Positions 23,642-31,550 are shown, counted from the first letter of the stretch. The stretch is 64,000 bases of DNA from Pseudomonas sp. WS 5079 (GCF_012985465.1 NZ_JAAQWN010000001.1:186001-250000), one strand, 5' to 3'. Notes: generated by a model not told the origin, from the sequence alone. Translations and numbers: made by a program.

Positions 23642-24822
23642 TGTTGAAACTGAAGCGTTTGTTGCAGGGGGTAGGCCGGGCTCAATCGGCCTTGGCCGAT
23701 TCACTCGGGATCAGCGAGGCCGCAGTCGCGCAGTTGCTGAACCACAGCTTATGGCCGCGCAGCCTGAACAGTACTGAATTACAGGGGCGCATTCGTGTGT
23801 TCCTGGTCGAGTCCGGCGCGAACGATACCGATATCGCTAGCGCCTTTGAAGAAGTGGACCTGCCGTGCGCTAACACGACAGTTCCGGCCCTTAAAGAAGA
23901 GCCGTCCGGGGAGGACGAACCTATGTTACTGCCAAAACAAACACTGTTGCCACCTACCCGCAAGGCCTTCGGCCTGTTCCGCGACCCCTTTGATGATCTT
24001 TCTTGCGCCCAGGACATGTGGACCAGCCCCGACATTCGCTATGTCCGGGAAGCTATGTATCAGACCGCCAGACACGGAGGATTTCTTGCTGTCGAGGGGG
24101 AATCCGGGGCCGGTAAAAGCACTCTGCGCCGTGACCTGGTGAACCGCTTGGCTGAGAAAAATGACCCGGTAATCATCATTGAGCCCTATGTCCTGGCTTC
24201 CGAAGACAACGAATCCAGAGGCAAAGCGCTGAAAAGCACTCACATCGCTGAGTCCATGATGGCCGCTGTCGCGCCACTGGCAAAGCCCAAGAGTAGCCCA
24301 GAGGCTCGTTTCGCCCAGCTGCACAAGGCACTTAAAGAGTCGCATGCCGCTGGATACCGCCATTGCCTACTTATTGAAGAGGCTCACAGCCTTCCAATTT
24401 CGACACTCAAGCACCTCAAACGCATCCTGGAGCTGGAGGTGGGATTCACCAAGTTGGTCAGCATCATCATTATCGGCCAGCCCGAGCTTGGGGTGAAATT
24501 GAGTTCGCGTAATGCCGATGTACGCGAAGTGGCTCAACGTTGCGAGCGCATACAGCTCCCTCCGGTCGAGGGTGCGAGGCTGGAAGAGTTCTTGAAGTTT
24601 CGTTTTGAGCGGGCAGGCAAAGCACTCGGAGAAGTCATTGACGCATCCGGCATCAAGGCCGTCGCAACTCGTCTTTCGCAGTCAACACGCCAAGCGGGCA
24701 GAGACGAAACAATCTCGTATTTGTACCCGCTGGCAATTGGCAACCTGGTGATTGCTGCTATGAACCTTGCGGCCAACCTGGGGGCCCCATTGGTCACCGC
24801 AGAATTTGTGATGGGGGTGTGA
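23641..24822 (+). CDS. Transposition target-selection AAA ATPase B (MuB/TniB-like)
   Basis: A 393-residue protein from ATG 23641, preceded by GGAGGTG. Residues 5-35 form a HTH (SALADSLGISEAAVAQLLN), as in MuB. The ATPase has Walker A GESGAGKST at 153-161, Walker B LLIEEAH at 243-249 and a sensor-like IIIIGQPELG around 272-281. It coats target DNA, delivers it to A and gives immunity against self-insertion. The pairing and overlap with A are as in all phages of this type. Confidence 0.93.
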   Translation: MLKLKRLLQGVGRAQSALADSLGISEAAVAQLLNHSLWPRSLNSTELQGRIRVFLVESGANDTDIASAFEEVDLPCANTTVPALKEEPSGEDEPMLLPKQTLLPPTRKAFGLFRDPFDDLSCAQDMWTSPDIRYVREAMYQTARHGGFLAVEGESGAGKSTLRRDLVNRLAEKNDPVIIIEPYVLASEDNESRGKALKSTHIAESMMAAVAPLAKPKSSPEARFAQLHKALKESHAAGYRHCLLIEEAHSLPISTLKHLKRILELEVGFTKLVSIIIIGQPELGVKLSSRNADVREVAQRCERIQLPPVEGARLEEFLKFRFERAGKALGEVIDASGIKAVATRLSQSTRQAGRDETISYLYPLAIGNLVIAAMNLAANLGAPLVTAEFVMGV

Positions 24823-24823
24823 G

Positions 24824-25132
24824 ATGAGTGCATCTGTACAACCAACACAGGGCGGTTCCGGCACGCTCGGCGGCGACTTCGCCGAAAAGTTGGCCTCTTT
24901 CAACGACCTGAACCGCAGCCTGCGCGAGGCTGGCATCCAGCCTCAATCCGCAGTCTTGTCGGACAACAAGATTTTTATCAGCCCGGACAGCGTCGACTTG
25001 CTGTCTCGGCGGTTTGGGCACGAACTGCGGGCAATCCGTTACAGCACCAAAGGGGCGTTCACCTACAGCACCGTAACCATTCGTGGTGTTGACGTGGTGT
25101 GGTTCGAACTGGTGAAGGAGCAGGGTCAATGA
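24824..25132 (+). CDS. Small early protein, function unknown
   Basis: A 102-residue protein starting one base after the B stop. The first 20 residues are Gly/Ser-rich. The rest alternates helix and strand (SPDSVDLLSRRFGHELRAIRY.. TVTIRGVDVVWFEL). It overlaps the next gene by four bases. It belongs to the variable accessory part of the early operon. Confidence 0.7.
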   Translation: MSASVQPTQGGSGTLGGDFAEKLASFNDLNRSLREAGIQPQSAVLSDNKIFISPDSVDLLSRRFGHELRAIRYSTKGAFTYSTVTIRGVDVVWFELVKEQGQ

Positions 25133-25413
25133 GCGAAGTCATTGTTCACGCCTGCTCGACCCTGTGTAACCCGGACCTCCTCACTGACCAACAGGTACGT
25201 GAAGAACTCAAGCGCGCTACCACCGAGCTGTTCAACAAGGATCTGCAGATCATTGAGCTAAAACAGTACGCCCGTCAGTTGGACAACATCCTGGTCAAGC
25301 TGGCCCAGTTGCAGATCGCGGGCAATCTAAGCGATGTCCACAGCGAACTGCAGCGCCTCGCGGCTCACTACCAGCAACAGAAAGCGGCTCAATCCGCAAG
25401 GCAGGTGCATTGA
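25129..25413 (+). CDS. Small coiled-coil early protein
   Basis: A 94-residue protein from ATG 25129 (ATGA overlap, GGAG upstream). Residues 18-85 are almost entirely helical with heptad-like hydrophobics (ELFNKDLQIIELKQYARQLDNILVKLAQL), so it probably dimerises. It ends TGATG with the next gene. Function is unknown. Confidence 0.7.
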   Translation: MSEVIVHACSTLCNPDLLTDQQVREELKRATTELFNKDLQIIELKQYARQLDNILVKLAQLQIAGNLSDVHSELQRLAAHYQQQKAAQSARQVH

Positions 25414-25865
25414 TGAATATGCCAGCTGAAATTAACAACCACTTGCATGCCTGGATACTCGACCAGTTGTTCGATGGTATGCATGACGATGCAAACCTTA
25501 TTCGTGACATCTACCGACTGATCGCTGCCGACCAAGCGTCCTTCAACGCCACGGAATACGCCCAAGGGGCGCCAGCATCGCTGCAAAGTGTTCTGGCAGA
25601 GCGCATCCGTCAGATCCAGGTTGAGTGTTTTTACCCGGAACACGATGACGAGCATTCCGATGAGTCGCTTGCACAGGCAGCTGCTTGCTACGCCATGCCA
25701 CAGAGCCTGACTGATTGGTTTGTCCTTTGGCCGTGGGACGCCAAGTGCTGGAAGCCCGGAGACCGACGTACCAACCTGGTCAAGGCTGGCGCGCTAGTCC
25801 TTGCAGAAATTGACCGTATCGACCGCGCAGCAGCGCTTGCCCAAAAGGAGCAGCCCAATGTCTGA
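25413..25865 (+). CDS. Early phage protein, function unknown
   Basis: A 150-residue protein from ATG 25413. It is acidic in the middle (FYPEHDDEHSDESLAQ) and Trp-rich around residues 100-118 (DWFVLWPWDAKCWKPGDRRTNLVKAGALVLAEIDR). The latter pattern is frequent in phage proteins from Pseudomonas, but I know no function. It overlaps the DUF3164-like gene by eight bases. Confidence 0.7.
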   Translation: MNMPAEINNHLHAWILDQLFDGMHDDANLIRDIYRLIAADQASFNATEYAQGAPASLQSVLAERIRQIQVECFYPEHDDEHSDESLAQAAACYAMPQSLTDWFVLWPWDAKCWKPGDRRTNLVKAGALVLAEIDRIDRAAALAQKEQPNV

Positions 25866-26475
25866 GATCAATATTCCAGAAGGTTTTGTCCGCAACGCAG
25901 TCGGTCACCTGGTGCCTTTCGACCAAGTGCGTGACCAGGACAAGCTTCGCGACCAGGTTGCACGCCAGCTTACTGATGAAGCCAAAGCACTGAGTCTAGC
26001 GCTGAAGAATTTCAAGAAGAAAGCGCTCGGTGATGTAGCCGACTTGATCAGCATTGCCGGTGAGCGTTACGGCGTTCAGATGGGCGGCAAGAAAGGCAAC
26101 GTCACTATCGCGACCTATGACGGCAAGTTCAAGGTGCAACGTTCATATGCGGACCGTCTGACGTTCACGGAAGAAATGGAAGTCGCCAAGGTCTTGGTCT
26201 ACGGCTGCATTCGCGCCTGGAGCGAAGGTGCTGACGGCCATCTGATGGCTATTGTCGACCGCACATTCAGCCCTAACCGCAACGGCCAGATCAAAACCGC
26301 TGACGTACTGGATCTGCTGCGGCTGGAGATCGATGACGCCAACTGGAAGGCTGCCATGCAGGCAGTTAAAGACTCAATCATGGTCTTGGAAAGTGCTGTG
26401 TATATCCGTGTGTATGAGCGGATCGGCGACTCGGACAACTACAAAGCAATCCCTCTCGACCTGGCGGTGGTGTGA
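25858..26475 (+). CDS. DUF3164 family protein of Mu-like phages
   Basis: A 205-residue protein with AAGGAG before ATG 25858. The start (NIPEGFVRNAVGHLVPFDQV), the helical centre and the YGVQMGGKKGNVTIATYDGKFKVQRS segment match DUF3164, a conserved early protein of Mu-like phages near gam. A role in DNA metabolism during replication is assumed for the family but unproven. It is not the Gam end-binding protein by sequence. Confidence 0.85.
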   Translation: MSEINIPEGFVRNAVGHLVPFDQVRDQDKLRDQVARQLTDEAKALSLALKNFKKKALGDVADLISIAGERYGVQMGGKKGNVTIATYDGKFKVQRSYADRLTFTEEMEVAKVLVYGCIRAWSEGADGHLMAIVDRTFSPNRNGQIKTADVLDLLRLEIDDANWKAAMQAVKDSIMVLESAVYIRVYERIGDSDNYKAIPLDLAVV

Positions 26476-26476
26476 C

Positions 26477-26671
26477 ATGCATATATCTAAAGATGGTCCC
26501 ACTATCGTTTTGCACAAAATACCGAAAAGCGTTTGGTTCTGTTTCTGCGCCTGGTGGTCGCTCCTAGCCCTTAACCAGGGGCTCGAACTGGTGCTGACGC
26601 TGAGTGATTTTGGTTGCTCCGTCGAACAGATCGAACTTGTCATGCCAAGTCCCGTGGACAGGAGCATCTGA
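26477..26671 (+). CDS. Small early protein with one hydrophobic helix
   Basis: A 64-residue protein starting one base after the previous stop. Residues 19-41 (VWFCFCAWWSLLALNQGLELV) form a hydrophobic, Trp/Cys-rich stretch that could cross the membrane. It ends one base before the next start. Function is unknown; a membrane-acting early protein is possible. Confidence 0.6.
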   Translation: MHISKDGPTIVLHKIPKSVWFCFCAWWSLLALNQGLELVLTLSDFGCSVEQIELVMPSPVDRSI

Positions 26672-26672
26672 T

Positions 26673-27122
26673 ATGAGCCAGACGCTAATTGAGTTTCAGG
26701 ATCACCATCAGGACTTCCTGGTGTGGACCGTCGATGAGGCTGGCATCGTCACCGGAAGCTGGCCTTACCACTCCAGCCTATGGACTGGAGTAAGAGTCGT
26801 AAACCTGGCAAACCTTAAGGTGGGCAGTTTGGTGGAGTTTCTCCGCGCTGGGGATACCCGTGACCAATGCATTAAGTACCCGGTGCGTTCGATACAACCG
26901 CTGGTACCGGTGGAGGTTTCGGTACGCCAGGACGGTGATGGCTACGTCACCGGTACTGTGCGGGGCAAGCGTGTGTCCTGCACCCATGACTATGAATACC
27001 CAGTGAAGCGCCTGGCTGAAAAGCTCTTTCCAGGCGTGTCCGCTGAAGTTGAACGCCTGCCATGCGCCCCGGTCGGGAGCCTGCATAGCAAGTGGCGTAT
27101 CACCCCTCTGGAGGGTGTCTGA
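26673..27122 (+). CDS. Early phage protein, function unknown
   Basis: A 149-residue, beta-rich looking protein (DFLVWTVDEAGIVTGSWPYHSSLWTG, then VEVSVRQDGDGYVTGTVRGKRV). It begins one base after the preceding stop and ends one base before the next start, so it is tightly packed in the operon. No motif is recognised. Confidence 0.68.
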   Translation: MSQTLIEFQDHHQDFLVWTVDEAGIVTGSWPYHSSLWTGVRVVNLANLKVGSLVEFLRAGDTRDQCIKYPVRSIQPLVPVEVSVRQDGDGYVTGTVRGKRVSCTHDYEYPVKRLAEKLFPGVSAEVERLPCAPVGSLHSKWRITPLEGV

Positions 27123-27123
27123 C

Positions 27124-27411
27124 ATGGCCGATCAAGTGACTGCGAACACCCACGACCCTGAAGTCGTGGAAATCATCAACTTGCTCCAACAGTGGCATTC
27201 CGGTCGTGTCCAGAAACTGCAGATGATTGTGCAGGCGCCAGCGGATAGCGAGTTGGTATTACGCGGCGCAAATGGGCAGCAAGTCCTGCTGGTGGGCGAC
27301 GAGCGCAAAGGCTTCAAGGCGGGGTGCGCCACAGCCCTTGATCTGTTTGGCAAGTTCCCACTCACGGTGACGAAGAACGTCAGCCGAGACATAGATTCGG
27401 AGGAAGAGTGA
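27124..27411 (+). CDS. Small early protein, function unknown
   Basis: A 95-residue protein. A helical N-terminus (VVEIINLLQQWHSGRVQKLQMIV) is followed by short strands around LVLRGANGQQVLLVGDERKGF and a charged end. It is tightly packed between its neighbours (one base on each side). No family is assigned. Confidence 0.65.
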   Translation: MADQVTANTHDPEVVEIINLLQQWHSGRVQKLQMIVQAPADSELVLRGANGQQVLLVGDERKGFKAGCATALDLFGKFPLTVTKNVSRDIDSEEE

Positions 27412-27412
27412 C

Positions 27413-28102
27413 ATGGACAACAACCGCACTCTGGAAAAAATCAAAAAGTGCCTGGAGATGGCCAAGTCCAAAACCAGCAATCCCAATGAGGCTGAAACTG
27501 CACTGCGCCAGGCTCATAAGCTAATGGAGCTGTACAACCTGGAGATGGGTGATGTGCTTGCCAGCATGGCTGGCGAGTCAAAGGTGCCAGCAGGATCGGA
27601 CGGTGAGCCTCCGGCCTGGCGAGTCCGTCTAGCACAGGTCTGCGCTACGGCATTCGGAACACACTTAATCTACAGCACACCAGCATGGTCCAGAGCGGTG
27701 TTCACCTTCATAGGTTGCAGCGCCGCGCCTGAACTATCGGGGTATGCATACCAGGTGCTTGAGCGCCAGTGCCAGAAAGCTCGGCGCGATTACTTGGCTA
27801 CTCAAAAACGGTGCAAACGGTCCACCAAAATTGCACGTGGCGATGCCTTTGCCCATGGTTGGATCGACGCTGTGGCCCTAAAGGTAGAAGAGTTCGCTGG
27901 TGTTGAGGACGAAATTGCGGAAGCAATTGAGGCTTACATGGCCAAAAACTACCCGTCACTGAAAACGGTCGATTTGAAGCGCCGTAAGCTCAAGTCCCGT
28001 GATGAGGGCTCTGCCGATGCGGGGTATCAGGCGGGTAAATCAGCTCAACTGCACCAGGCTGTTAATCATCAGCCTCGCGCCCGTTTGACGATGGGGGTTT
28101 GA
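27413..28102 (+). CDS. DUF2786 domain phage protein
   Basis: A 229-residue protein. The N-terminal 45 residues (TLEKIKKCLEMAKSKTSNPNEAETALRQAHKLMELYNLEM) are the DUF2786 signature. The middle resembles the extended domain usually attached to it (FTFIGCSAAPELSGYAYQVLERQC). The C-terminus is basic. These proteins occur in many phages and some plasmids; function is unknown, possibly nucleic acid related. Confidence 0.85.
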   Translation: MDNNRTLEKIKKCLEMAKSKTSNPNEAETALRQAHKLMELYNLEMGDVLASMAGESKVPAGSDGEPPAWRVRLAQVCATAFGTHLIYSTPAWSRAVFTFIGCSAAPELSGYAYQVLERQCQKARRDYLATQKRCKRSTKIARGDAFAHGWIDAVALKVEEFAGVEDEIAEAIEAYMAKNYPSLKTVDLKRRKLKSRDEGSADAGYQAGKSAQLHQAVNHQPRARLTMGV

Positions 28103-28103
28103 A

Positions 28104-28325
28104 ATGAACGTCATAGAAACGAAGTACGACACCCTGGTAGTTGAAGGCATGGGCAACGAAGTCCCTCGGGTAATCGGCGAACTGCGAGTGGCCGCGTGGT
28201 CTTCGGGTCACGCCCTCGACGAGAAGCTCGAAATGGATGACTTCATTCGTGAGTTGTCCTACGGCGACGTTGAAGATCCGCAACAGGCAGCGATTGAGTT
28301 GATGGAGCGCCAACAATGGGCATGA
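28104..28325 (+). CDS. Small early protein, function unknown
   Basis: A 73-residue acidic protein (KLEMDDFIRELSYGDVEDPQQAAIELMERQQ). It starts one base after the preceding stop and overlaps the next gene by ten bases. No motif is recognised. A small acidic protein here could be a DNA mimic or inhibitor, but this is speculation. Confidence 0.65.
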   Translation: MNVIETKYDTLVVEGMGNEVPRVIGELRVAAWSSGHALDEKLEMDDFIRELSYGDVEDPQQAAIELMERQQWA

Positions 28326-29035
28326 CTCATAGTGAATTGGTCGACGCTGTCGACCTGGGCAAGTTCATCGACTGGGTGCATGCCCTCAAAGAAGAACGCG
28401 ATGAGCTGCGTAACTTGCTCGCTACGCCTAAATCTTGCGGAGCCTGCGGCGGCTGCACGAACGGTTGCAGCCTGGATCAAGAAAGTCCGCCAACAGACCT
28501 ACTGTCGGGTCTGCTGCAGGCCGCGGCCTACCATGACGCTATAGTCAAAAGCTGGGAGGCGGAACGGGATGCGGCCCAAGAAGCAATAAATGAGTACGGT
28601 CTCAGTCAGCCGGGCCAGCGCGAATGGGATCGTCTGAACTTGGCAAGTGCGAGTGCGGCAAATCATTTTGACTTTGCAAACGATATGCGCCGTATGGCAG
28701 CAGGTGAAAAACCTCTGAACTGTCCGCTCTGGGTTCCAGTGATCTATGTGGAGCGGTGCCAGGTCGCGCCAGTGTCACTCGATGAGGCATTTCGCTTGTT
28801 CGAAGCGACAGCATGTAAGCAGTCATACGACATGCGCGGTGGAGTACGTGCTGTGATGGAGCTGTGCCTCGGTAGCATCGGGAGAAAATTGAAACCAGTA
28901 ACAGTGGTACTACCCGAACGTGACCCGCCTGGAAGCTCGTTAGGTGAGTTCGGCGCTGGTTGGAATGCTGCCATTGACGCCGTAGAACGCCTCAATCACA
29001 TCAACGCCTACTCGCCAGTTGGAGGTGCTCAATGA
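28316..29035 (+). CDS. Early phage protein with Cys cluster, function unknown
   Basis: A 239-residue protein from ATG 28316 (GGAG nine bases upstream; a second ATG at 28322). Residues 40-52 contain CGACGGCTNGC, a tight four-Cys cluster able to hold a metal. A helical, charged middle and a C-terminal part (GEFGAGWNAAIDAVERLN) like those of phage nucleotide-related accessory proteins follow. It overlaps gemA by four bases. Confidence 0.65.
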   Translation: MGMTHSELVDAVDLGKFIDWVHALKEERDELRNLLATPKSCGACGGCTNGCSLDQESPPTDLLSGLLQAAAYHDAIVKSWEAERDAAQEAINEYGLSQPGQREWDRLNLASASAANHFDFANDMRRMAAGEKPLNCPLWVPVIYVERCQVAPVSLDEAFRLFEATACKQSYDMRGGVRAVMELCLGSIGRKLKPVTVVLPERDPPGSSLGEFGAGWNAAIDAVERLNHINAYSPVGGAQ

Positions 29036-29484
29036 AAGCTGCGCCTTCCAACCAGGACCGCCTTCGCTTGATCAAGTTGATACATGTCGCCCGTCGAGAA
29101 CTGCGCATGGATGCCGACACCTATCGCCTGATGCTGGCTGGCATGAAAGGTTTGGACGGCGCAACGTCGACCGCTGATTTGAACGTTCCAAACCTGCTTA
29201 AGGTTTTGGAACAGCTCAAACAGAAGGGTTTTAAGCCTCGTCCAAATAAGGCAGGAAAGCGGCCGCCAGCGGGCGACGAGCAGTCGAAAAAGATTCGTTC
29301 GCTCTGGTTGACACTGCATGACCTCGGCGTCGTGCGAGATCCATCTGAGGCAGCGCTGGCCAAGTTTGTATTGGGCATGACTCGGGTCTCAGCATTGCAA
29401 TGGCTCAACACAGCACAGGCAAGCCGAGTCATTGAAAACCTGAAACAGTGGCATAACCGGGTGACTAATAAGGAGGATGTATGA
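29032..29484 (+). CDS. gemA: GemA family regulatory protein (Mu gp16, DUF1018)
   Basis: A 150-residue protein with GGAGG ahead of ATG 29032. The N-terminus (RLRLIKLIHVARRELRMDADTYRLMLAGM) and the C-terminal LALAKFVLG..ALQWLNTAQASRVIENLKQW pattern identify the GemA/gp16 family. In Mu it modulates host gene expression and DNA supercoiling during the lytic switch. It lies immediately before mor, overlapping it by four bases, exactly as in Mu. Confidence 0.92.
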   Translation: MKAAPSNQDRLRLIKLIHVARRELRMDADTYRLMLAGMKGLDGATSTADLNVPNLLKVLEQLKQKGFKPRPNKAGKRPPAGDEQSKKIRSLWLTLHDLGVVRDPSEAALAKFVLGMTRVSALQWLNTAQASRVIENLKQWHNRVTNKEDV

Positions 29485-29843
29485 AAGATCCTTGCAGCGC
29501 TCCAGGCGAGCTTCTTCAAGCTTTAGCCGCCCATGTGGCTGAGTCTGCTAGAGATACATTGCGCCTCAGCTCCGAGCTTGCCGAGGCGCATGGTAATGAA
29601 GTGGCGATGCATATGGCCGCTGTGTGGGGAGGCCAGGTACTCTATATACCGAAAGGTGTCCACATGCAGGCATCGAAGCTACACCTTCAAATTTTTGATG
29701 AGTGGACAGGGCACAACCAACGCGAGATCGCCATGAAACATAATCTCTCGGTGCAGTTTGTCTACAAAGTGGTAAAGAGGATGCGGCTGGCTGTAATTGC
29801 TCGCAACCAAGGTGATCTGTTTGCATCGGATGATGGGCAGTAG
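29481..29843 (+). CDS. mor: Mor family late/middle transcription activator
   Basis: A 120-residue protein. The signature GGQVLYIPKG (residues 50-59) followed by QIFDEWTGHNQREIAMKHNLSVQFVYKVVKRM (residues 71-102, the HTH) defines the Mor/C activator family. It is the last gene of the early operon and the only Mor/C homologue in the window. It is therefore the best candidate to switch on the three leftward late operons, each of which has a shared dyad, since Mor/C proteins bind dyads upstream of phage promoters. It ends about 160 bases before the prophage end. Confidence 0.93.
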   Translation: MKDPCSAPGELLQALAAHVAESARDTLRLSSELAEAHGNEVAMHMAAVWGGQVLYIPKGVHMQASKLHLQIFDEWTGHNQREIAMKHNLSVQFVYKVVKRMRLAVIARNQGDLFASDDGQ

Positions 29844-29929
29844 GCGGGGGCTGGCAGGAGCCAAACGGACTTGGCAAGCTTTCATAGGAGCGTTGTTCAC
29901 ACTGCAATAGAATTGCAATTCCTGATCAT

Positions 29930-30002
29930 CTTCTCCCGGTTTCCCCCGGAATATCCCATGATTATCTCGCACACCCCCTCCTATTTATCTCACTCCTAAA
30001 CA
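29930..30002. repeat. Right prophage end with imperfect transposase-binding repeats
   Basis: Read inward from 30002 on the minus strand, the sequence begins TGTTTAGGAGTGAGATAAAT. GAGATAAATAGG (complement of 29981-29992) and GAGATAATCATGG (complement of 29956-29968) are 24 bases apart, and a weaker GAGAAGATGATCAGG lies further in. TG at the terminus plus internal repeats is the architecture of Mu-type ends. The rest of 29844-30075 holds no gene. Confidence 0.62.
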
Positions 30003-30035
30003 CGAGGTGTATTGCCTGTCTGTCGAAGGGCTTGG

Positions 30036-30049
30036 CAAAACCCGTAAAA
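30036..30049 (-). promoter_or_regulatory. ECF-type promoter motif orphaned at prophage junction
   Basis: CAAAACCCGTAAAA here matches CAACACCCGTAAAA at 38145-38158, which lies between the second fecR and its TonB receptor gene. In both places it is just downstream of fecR on the minus strand. It is therefore likely part of the FecI-dependent receptor promoter; here the receptor gene is missing and phage sequence begins 33 bases further on. Confidence 0.55.
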
Positions 30050-30075
30050 GTTTTTGCGATTTTTTCTCATCCGGC

Positions 30076-31038
30076 TTAACGAGCGAGGACACGGGTCCAA
30101 AGCGGGGTGAAGCGCTCGATGCGCACCGGCAGCGAATCACCCAGGGCACTCAAGGCACGGTCGATGTCGTCGAGCTGGAACACGCCCGACACCTCCAACT
30201 GCGCGACGGCCGGGTCACAGTGCAACCAGCCGTGGCGATAACGCGCCAGTTCGGCGGTCAGGTCGTGCAGGCGCATGCGTTTGGCCACCAACTGCCCACG
30301 GGTCCAGGCGCTGGCGTTGAGGGGGCTGGCTTCGACACGGTGGCTGCCGCTGGCATCAATCAGGTATTGCTCACCGGCAGCGACCTGGATCGGCTCGCCT
30401 TTTCCATGAATGGCCACCACGCCCTCCTCGACCCGCAGGCGCGTGCCATGCGGCTCGTCACGCACCGCAAAGGCGGTGCCGATGGCTTGCAGCTGTGCAT
30501 GCCGGCTGCTGACCCAGAAGCTGCGGCGCCCGCCGGGTGCGGCACTGTCCTTGCCGGTGTCGATGAAAATCTCGCCACGCCGCAGGGTGATCAGCCGGCG
30601 CTGGGCGCTGAATTGCACATCCACCGTACTGGCGGTGTTCAGTTGCAGGCGGGTGCCGTCAGCCAGCAGGAACTGGCGTCGTTCGCCGACCCCAGTGGCA
30701 TAGTCCGCGCCCCAGGGCACCAGCGTGCTGTCGCGCAGCGACCAGCCGGTAACGCCGCTGGCAAGCAGCCCCATGCCCAGCAACTTGAGCGCTTGGCGCC
30801 GGCTGCGCTGCCCGCTGTTCAGGCGCTCCAGCGTGTCCAGTGCCACGCTGCCGGGCAGCGCGGCCAGGCTCTGGAAGGGCGCGTCGATTTTTTGCAGCGC
30901 TTGCCAGGCGGTTTCATGCAGCGCATCGGCCTGGCGCCAGCGTTGGCAGGCTGCCAGGACCTCGGGGGTGGCGCCGCTGGATTCGATCCGCACCAACCAA
31001 CCGATCGCCTGATCGAGCACGCCATCAGGAACGCTCAT
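30076..31038 (-). CDS. FecR family anti-sigma / signal transducer (system 1)
   Basis: A 320-residue protein whose ATG at 31038 overlaps the sigma factor stop (ATGA). The N-terminal 80 residues (DUF4880-type, LDQAIGWLVRIESSG) bind the sigma factor. A single membrane segment near 92-110 follows an SRRQALK twin-arginine-like motif. The periplasmic FecR domain (GVGERRQFLLADGTRLQLNTASTVDV) fills the C-terminal half and would receive the signal from a TonB receptor. No receptor gene follows; the prophage end does. The reading frame is open through the sigma gene upstream, but this is not a fusion. Confidence 0.92.
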   Translation of the reverse strand: MSVPDGVLDQAIGWLVRIESSGATPEVLAACQRWRQADALHETAWQALQKIDAPFQSLAALPGSVALDTLERLNSGQRSRRQALKLLGMGLLASGVTGWSLRDSTLVPWGADYATGVGERRQFLLADGTRLQLNTASTVDVQFSAQRRLITLRRGEIFIDTGKDSAAPGGRRSFWVSSRHAQLQAIGTAFAVRDEPHGTRLRVEEGVVAIHGKGEPIQVAAGEQYLIDASGSHRVEASPLNASAWTRGQLVAKRMRLHDLTAELARYRHGWLHCDPAVAQLEVSGVFQLDDIDRALSALGDSLPVRIERFTPLWTRVLAR

Positions 31039-31550
31039 CGTTGCGCCAGGTAGCAGTGGCGAATGGCAGTGGCCATGTACTTCTCCACCGAGCTGAGGCT
31101 GATCGCCAGGCGCTCGGCGATCTCCTTGTAGCTGAGGCCTTCGAGCCGCGACATCAGGAAGGCCATGCGCACCTTGGGCCGCAGGCCATCGAGCAGGGCG
31201 TCGACGCGCACCAGGGTTTCCAACAGAATCAGTTGCGATTCCGGCGACGGCACCCCAGCTTCCGGCAGGTGGGCAATGGCTTGCAGGTAAGCCCGCTCGA
31301 CCCGTTGGCGGCGCACGCGATCCACCAGCAACCCATGGGCCACTGTGCTCAGCCACGCCCGTGGCTGACGCAACTCCTGCAACCGCTGCGGCTTGCCGAG
31401 GATGTGCACAAAGGTGTCCTGGGCCAGGTCGGCAGCGTTGTCGCCGTGACGCAGTCGCTTGCGCAACCAGTCCAGCAACCAGGCGTGATGATCGATGTAC
31501 AGCGCGCGGATATCGGCGTGAGGGGCTGAAGGAGTGGGTGGCGACGACAC
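31035..31550 (-). CDS. FecI-type ECF sigma factor (system 1)
   Basis: About 171 residues from GTG 31550, which has GGAGG at the right distance; an ATG at 31580 lacks one. Region 2 (LAQDTFVHIL, PRAWLSTVAHGLLVDRVRRQRV) and region 4 (LSYKEIAERLAISLSSVEKYMATAIRHC) are both complete. FecI-type sigmas transcribe a TonB receptor gene when iron is scarce and the ligand is present. It is translationally coupled to the FecR-type partner. No Fur-like site is obvious directly upstream. Confidence 0.92.
   Translation of the reverse strand: MSSPPTPSAPHADIRALYIDHHAWLLDWLRKRLRHGDNAADLAQDTFVHILGKPQRLQELRQPRAWLSTVAHGLLVDRVRRQRVERAYLQAIAHLPEAGVPSPESQLILLETLVRVDALLDGLRPKVRMAFLMSRLEGLSYKEIAERLAISLSSVEKYMATAIRHCYLAQR

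Larger units (their letters stand above)
1..30002. mobile_element. Mu-like (BcepMu-type layout) transposable prophage, left end outside window
   Basis: A DDE transposase with its AAA partner, GemA, Mor, Mu-type terminase/portal/MuF/gpG genes and a contractile-tail module form a continuous block. Late genes (base 1 to 17916) run leftward and early genes (19548-29843) run rightward from a central repressor switch. The right end is placed at 30002 because the outward sequence ends in CA (TG when read inward) followed by imperfect repeats, and the next gene is chromosomal fecR. The left end and the target duplication are not in the window. The tail module breaks off at gpU, so several kilobases of phage are missing. 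I see no stop or frameshift in the core genes, so it may be functional. The BcepMu comparison is from memory of that family, not a search. Confidence 0.93.

Noticed and set aside
28104..28325. Assigning the small acidic early protein as an anti-CRISPR or DNA mimic
   Set aside because: Only charge and size suggest it; no recognised family or linked aca regulator.
30007..31053. 348-codon plus-strand frame over fecR
   Set aside because: Antisense shadow of a clear FecR gene; no start signals.
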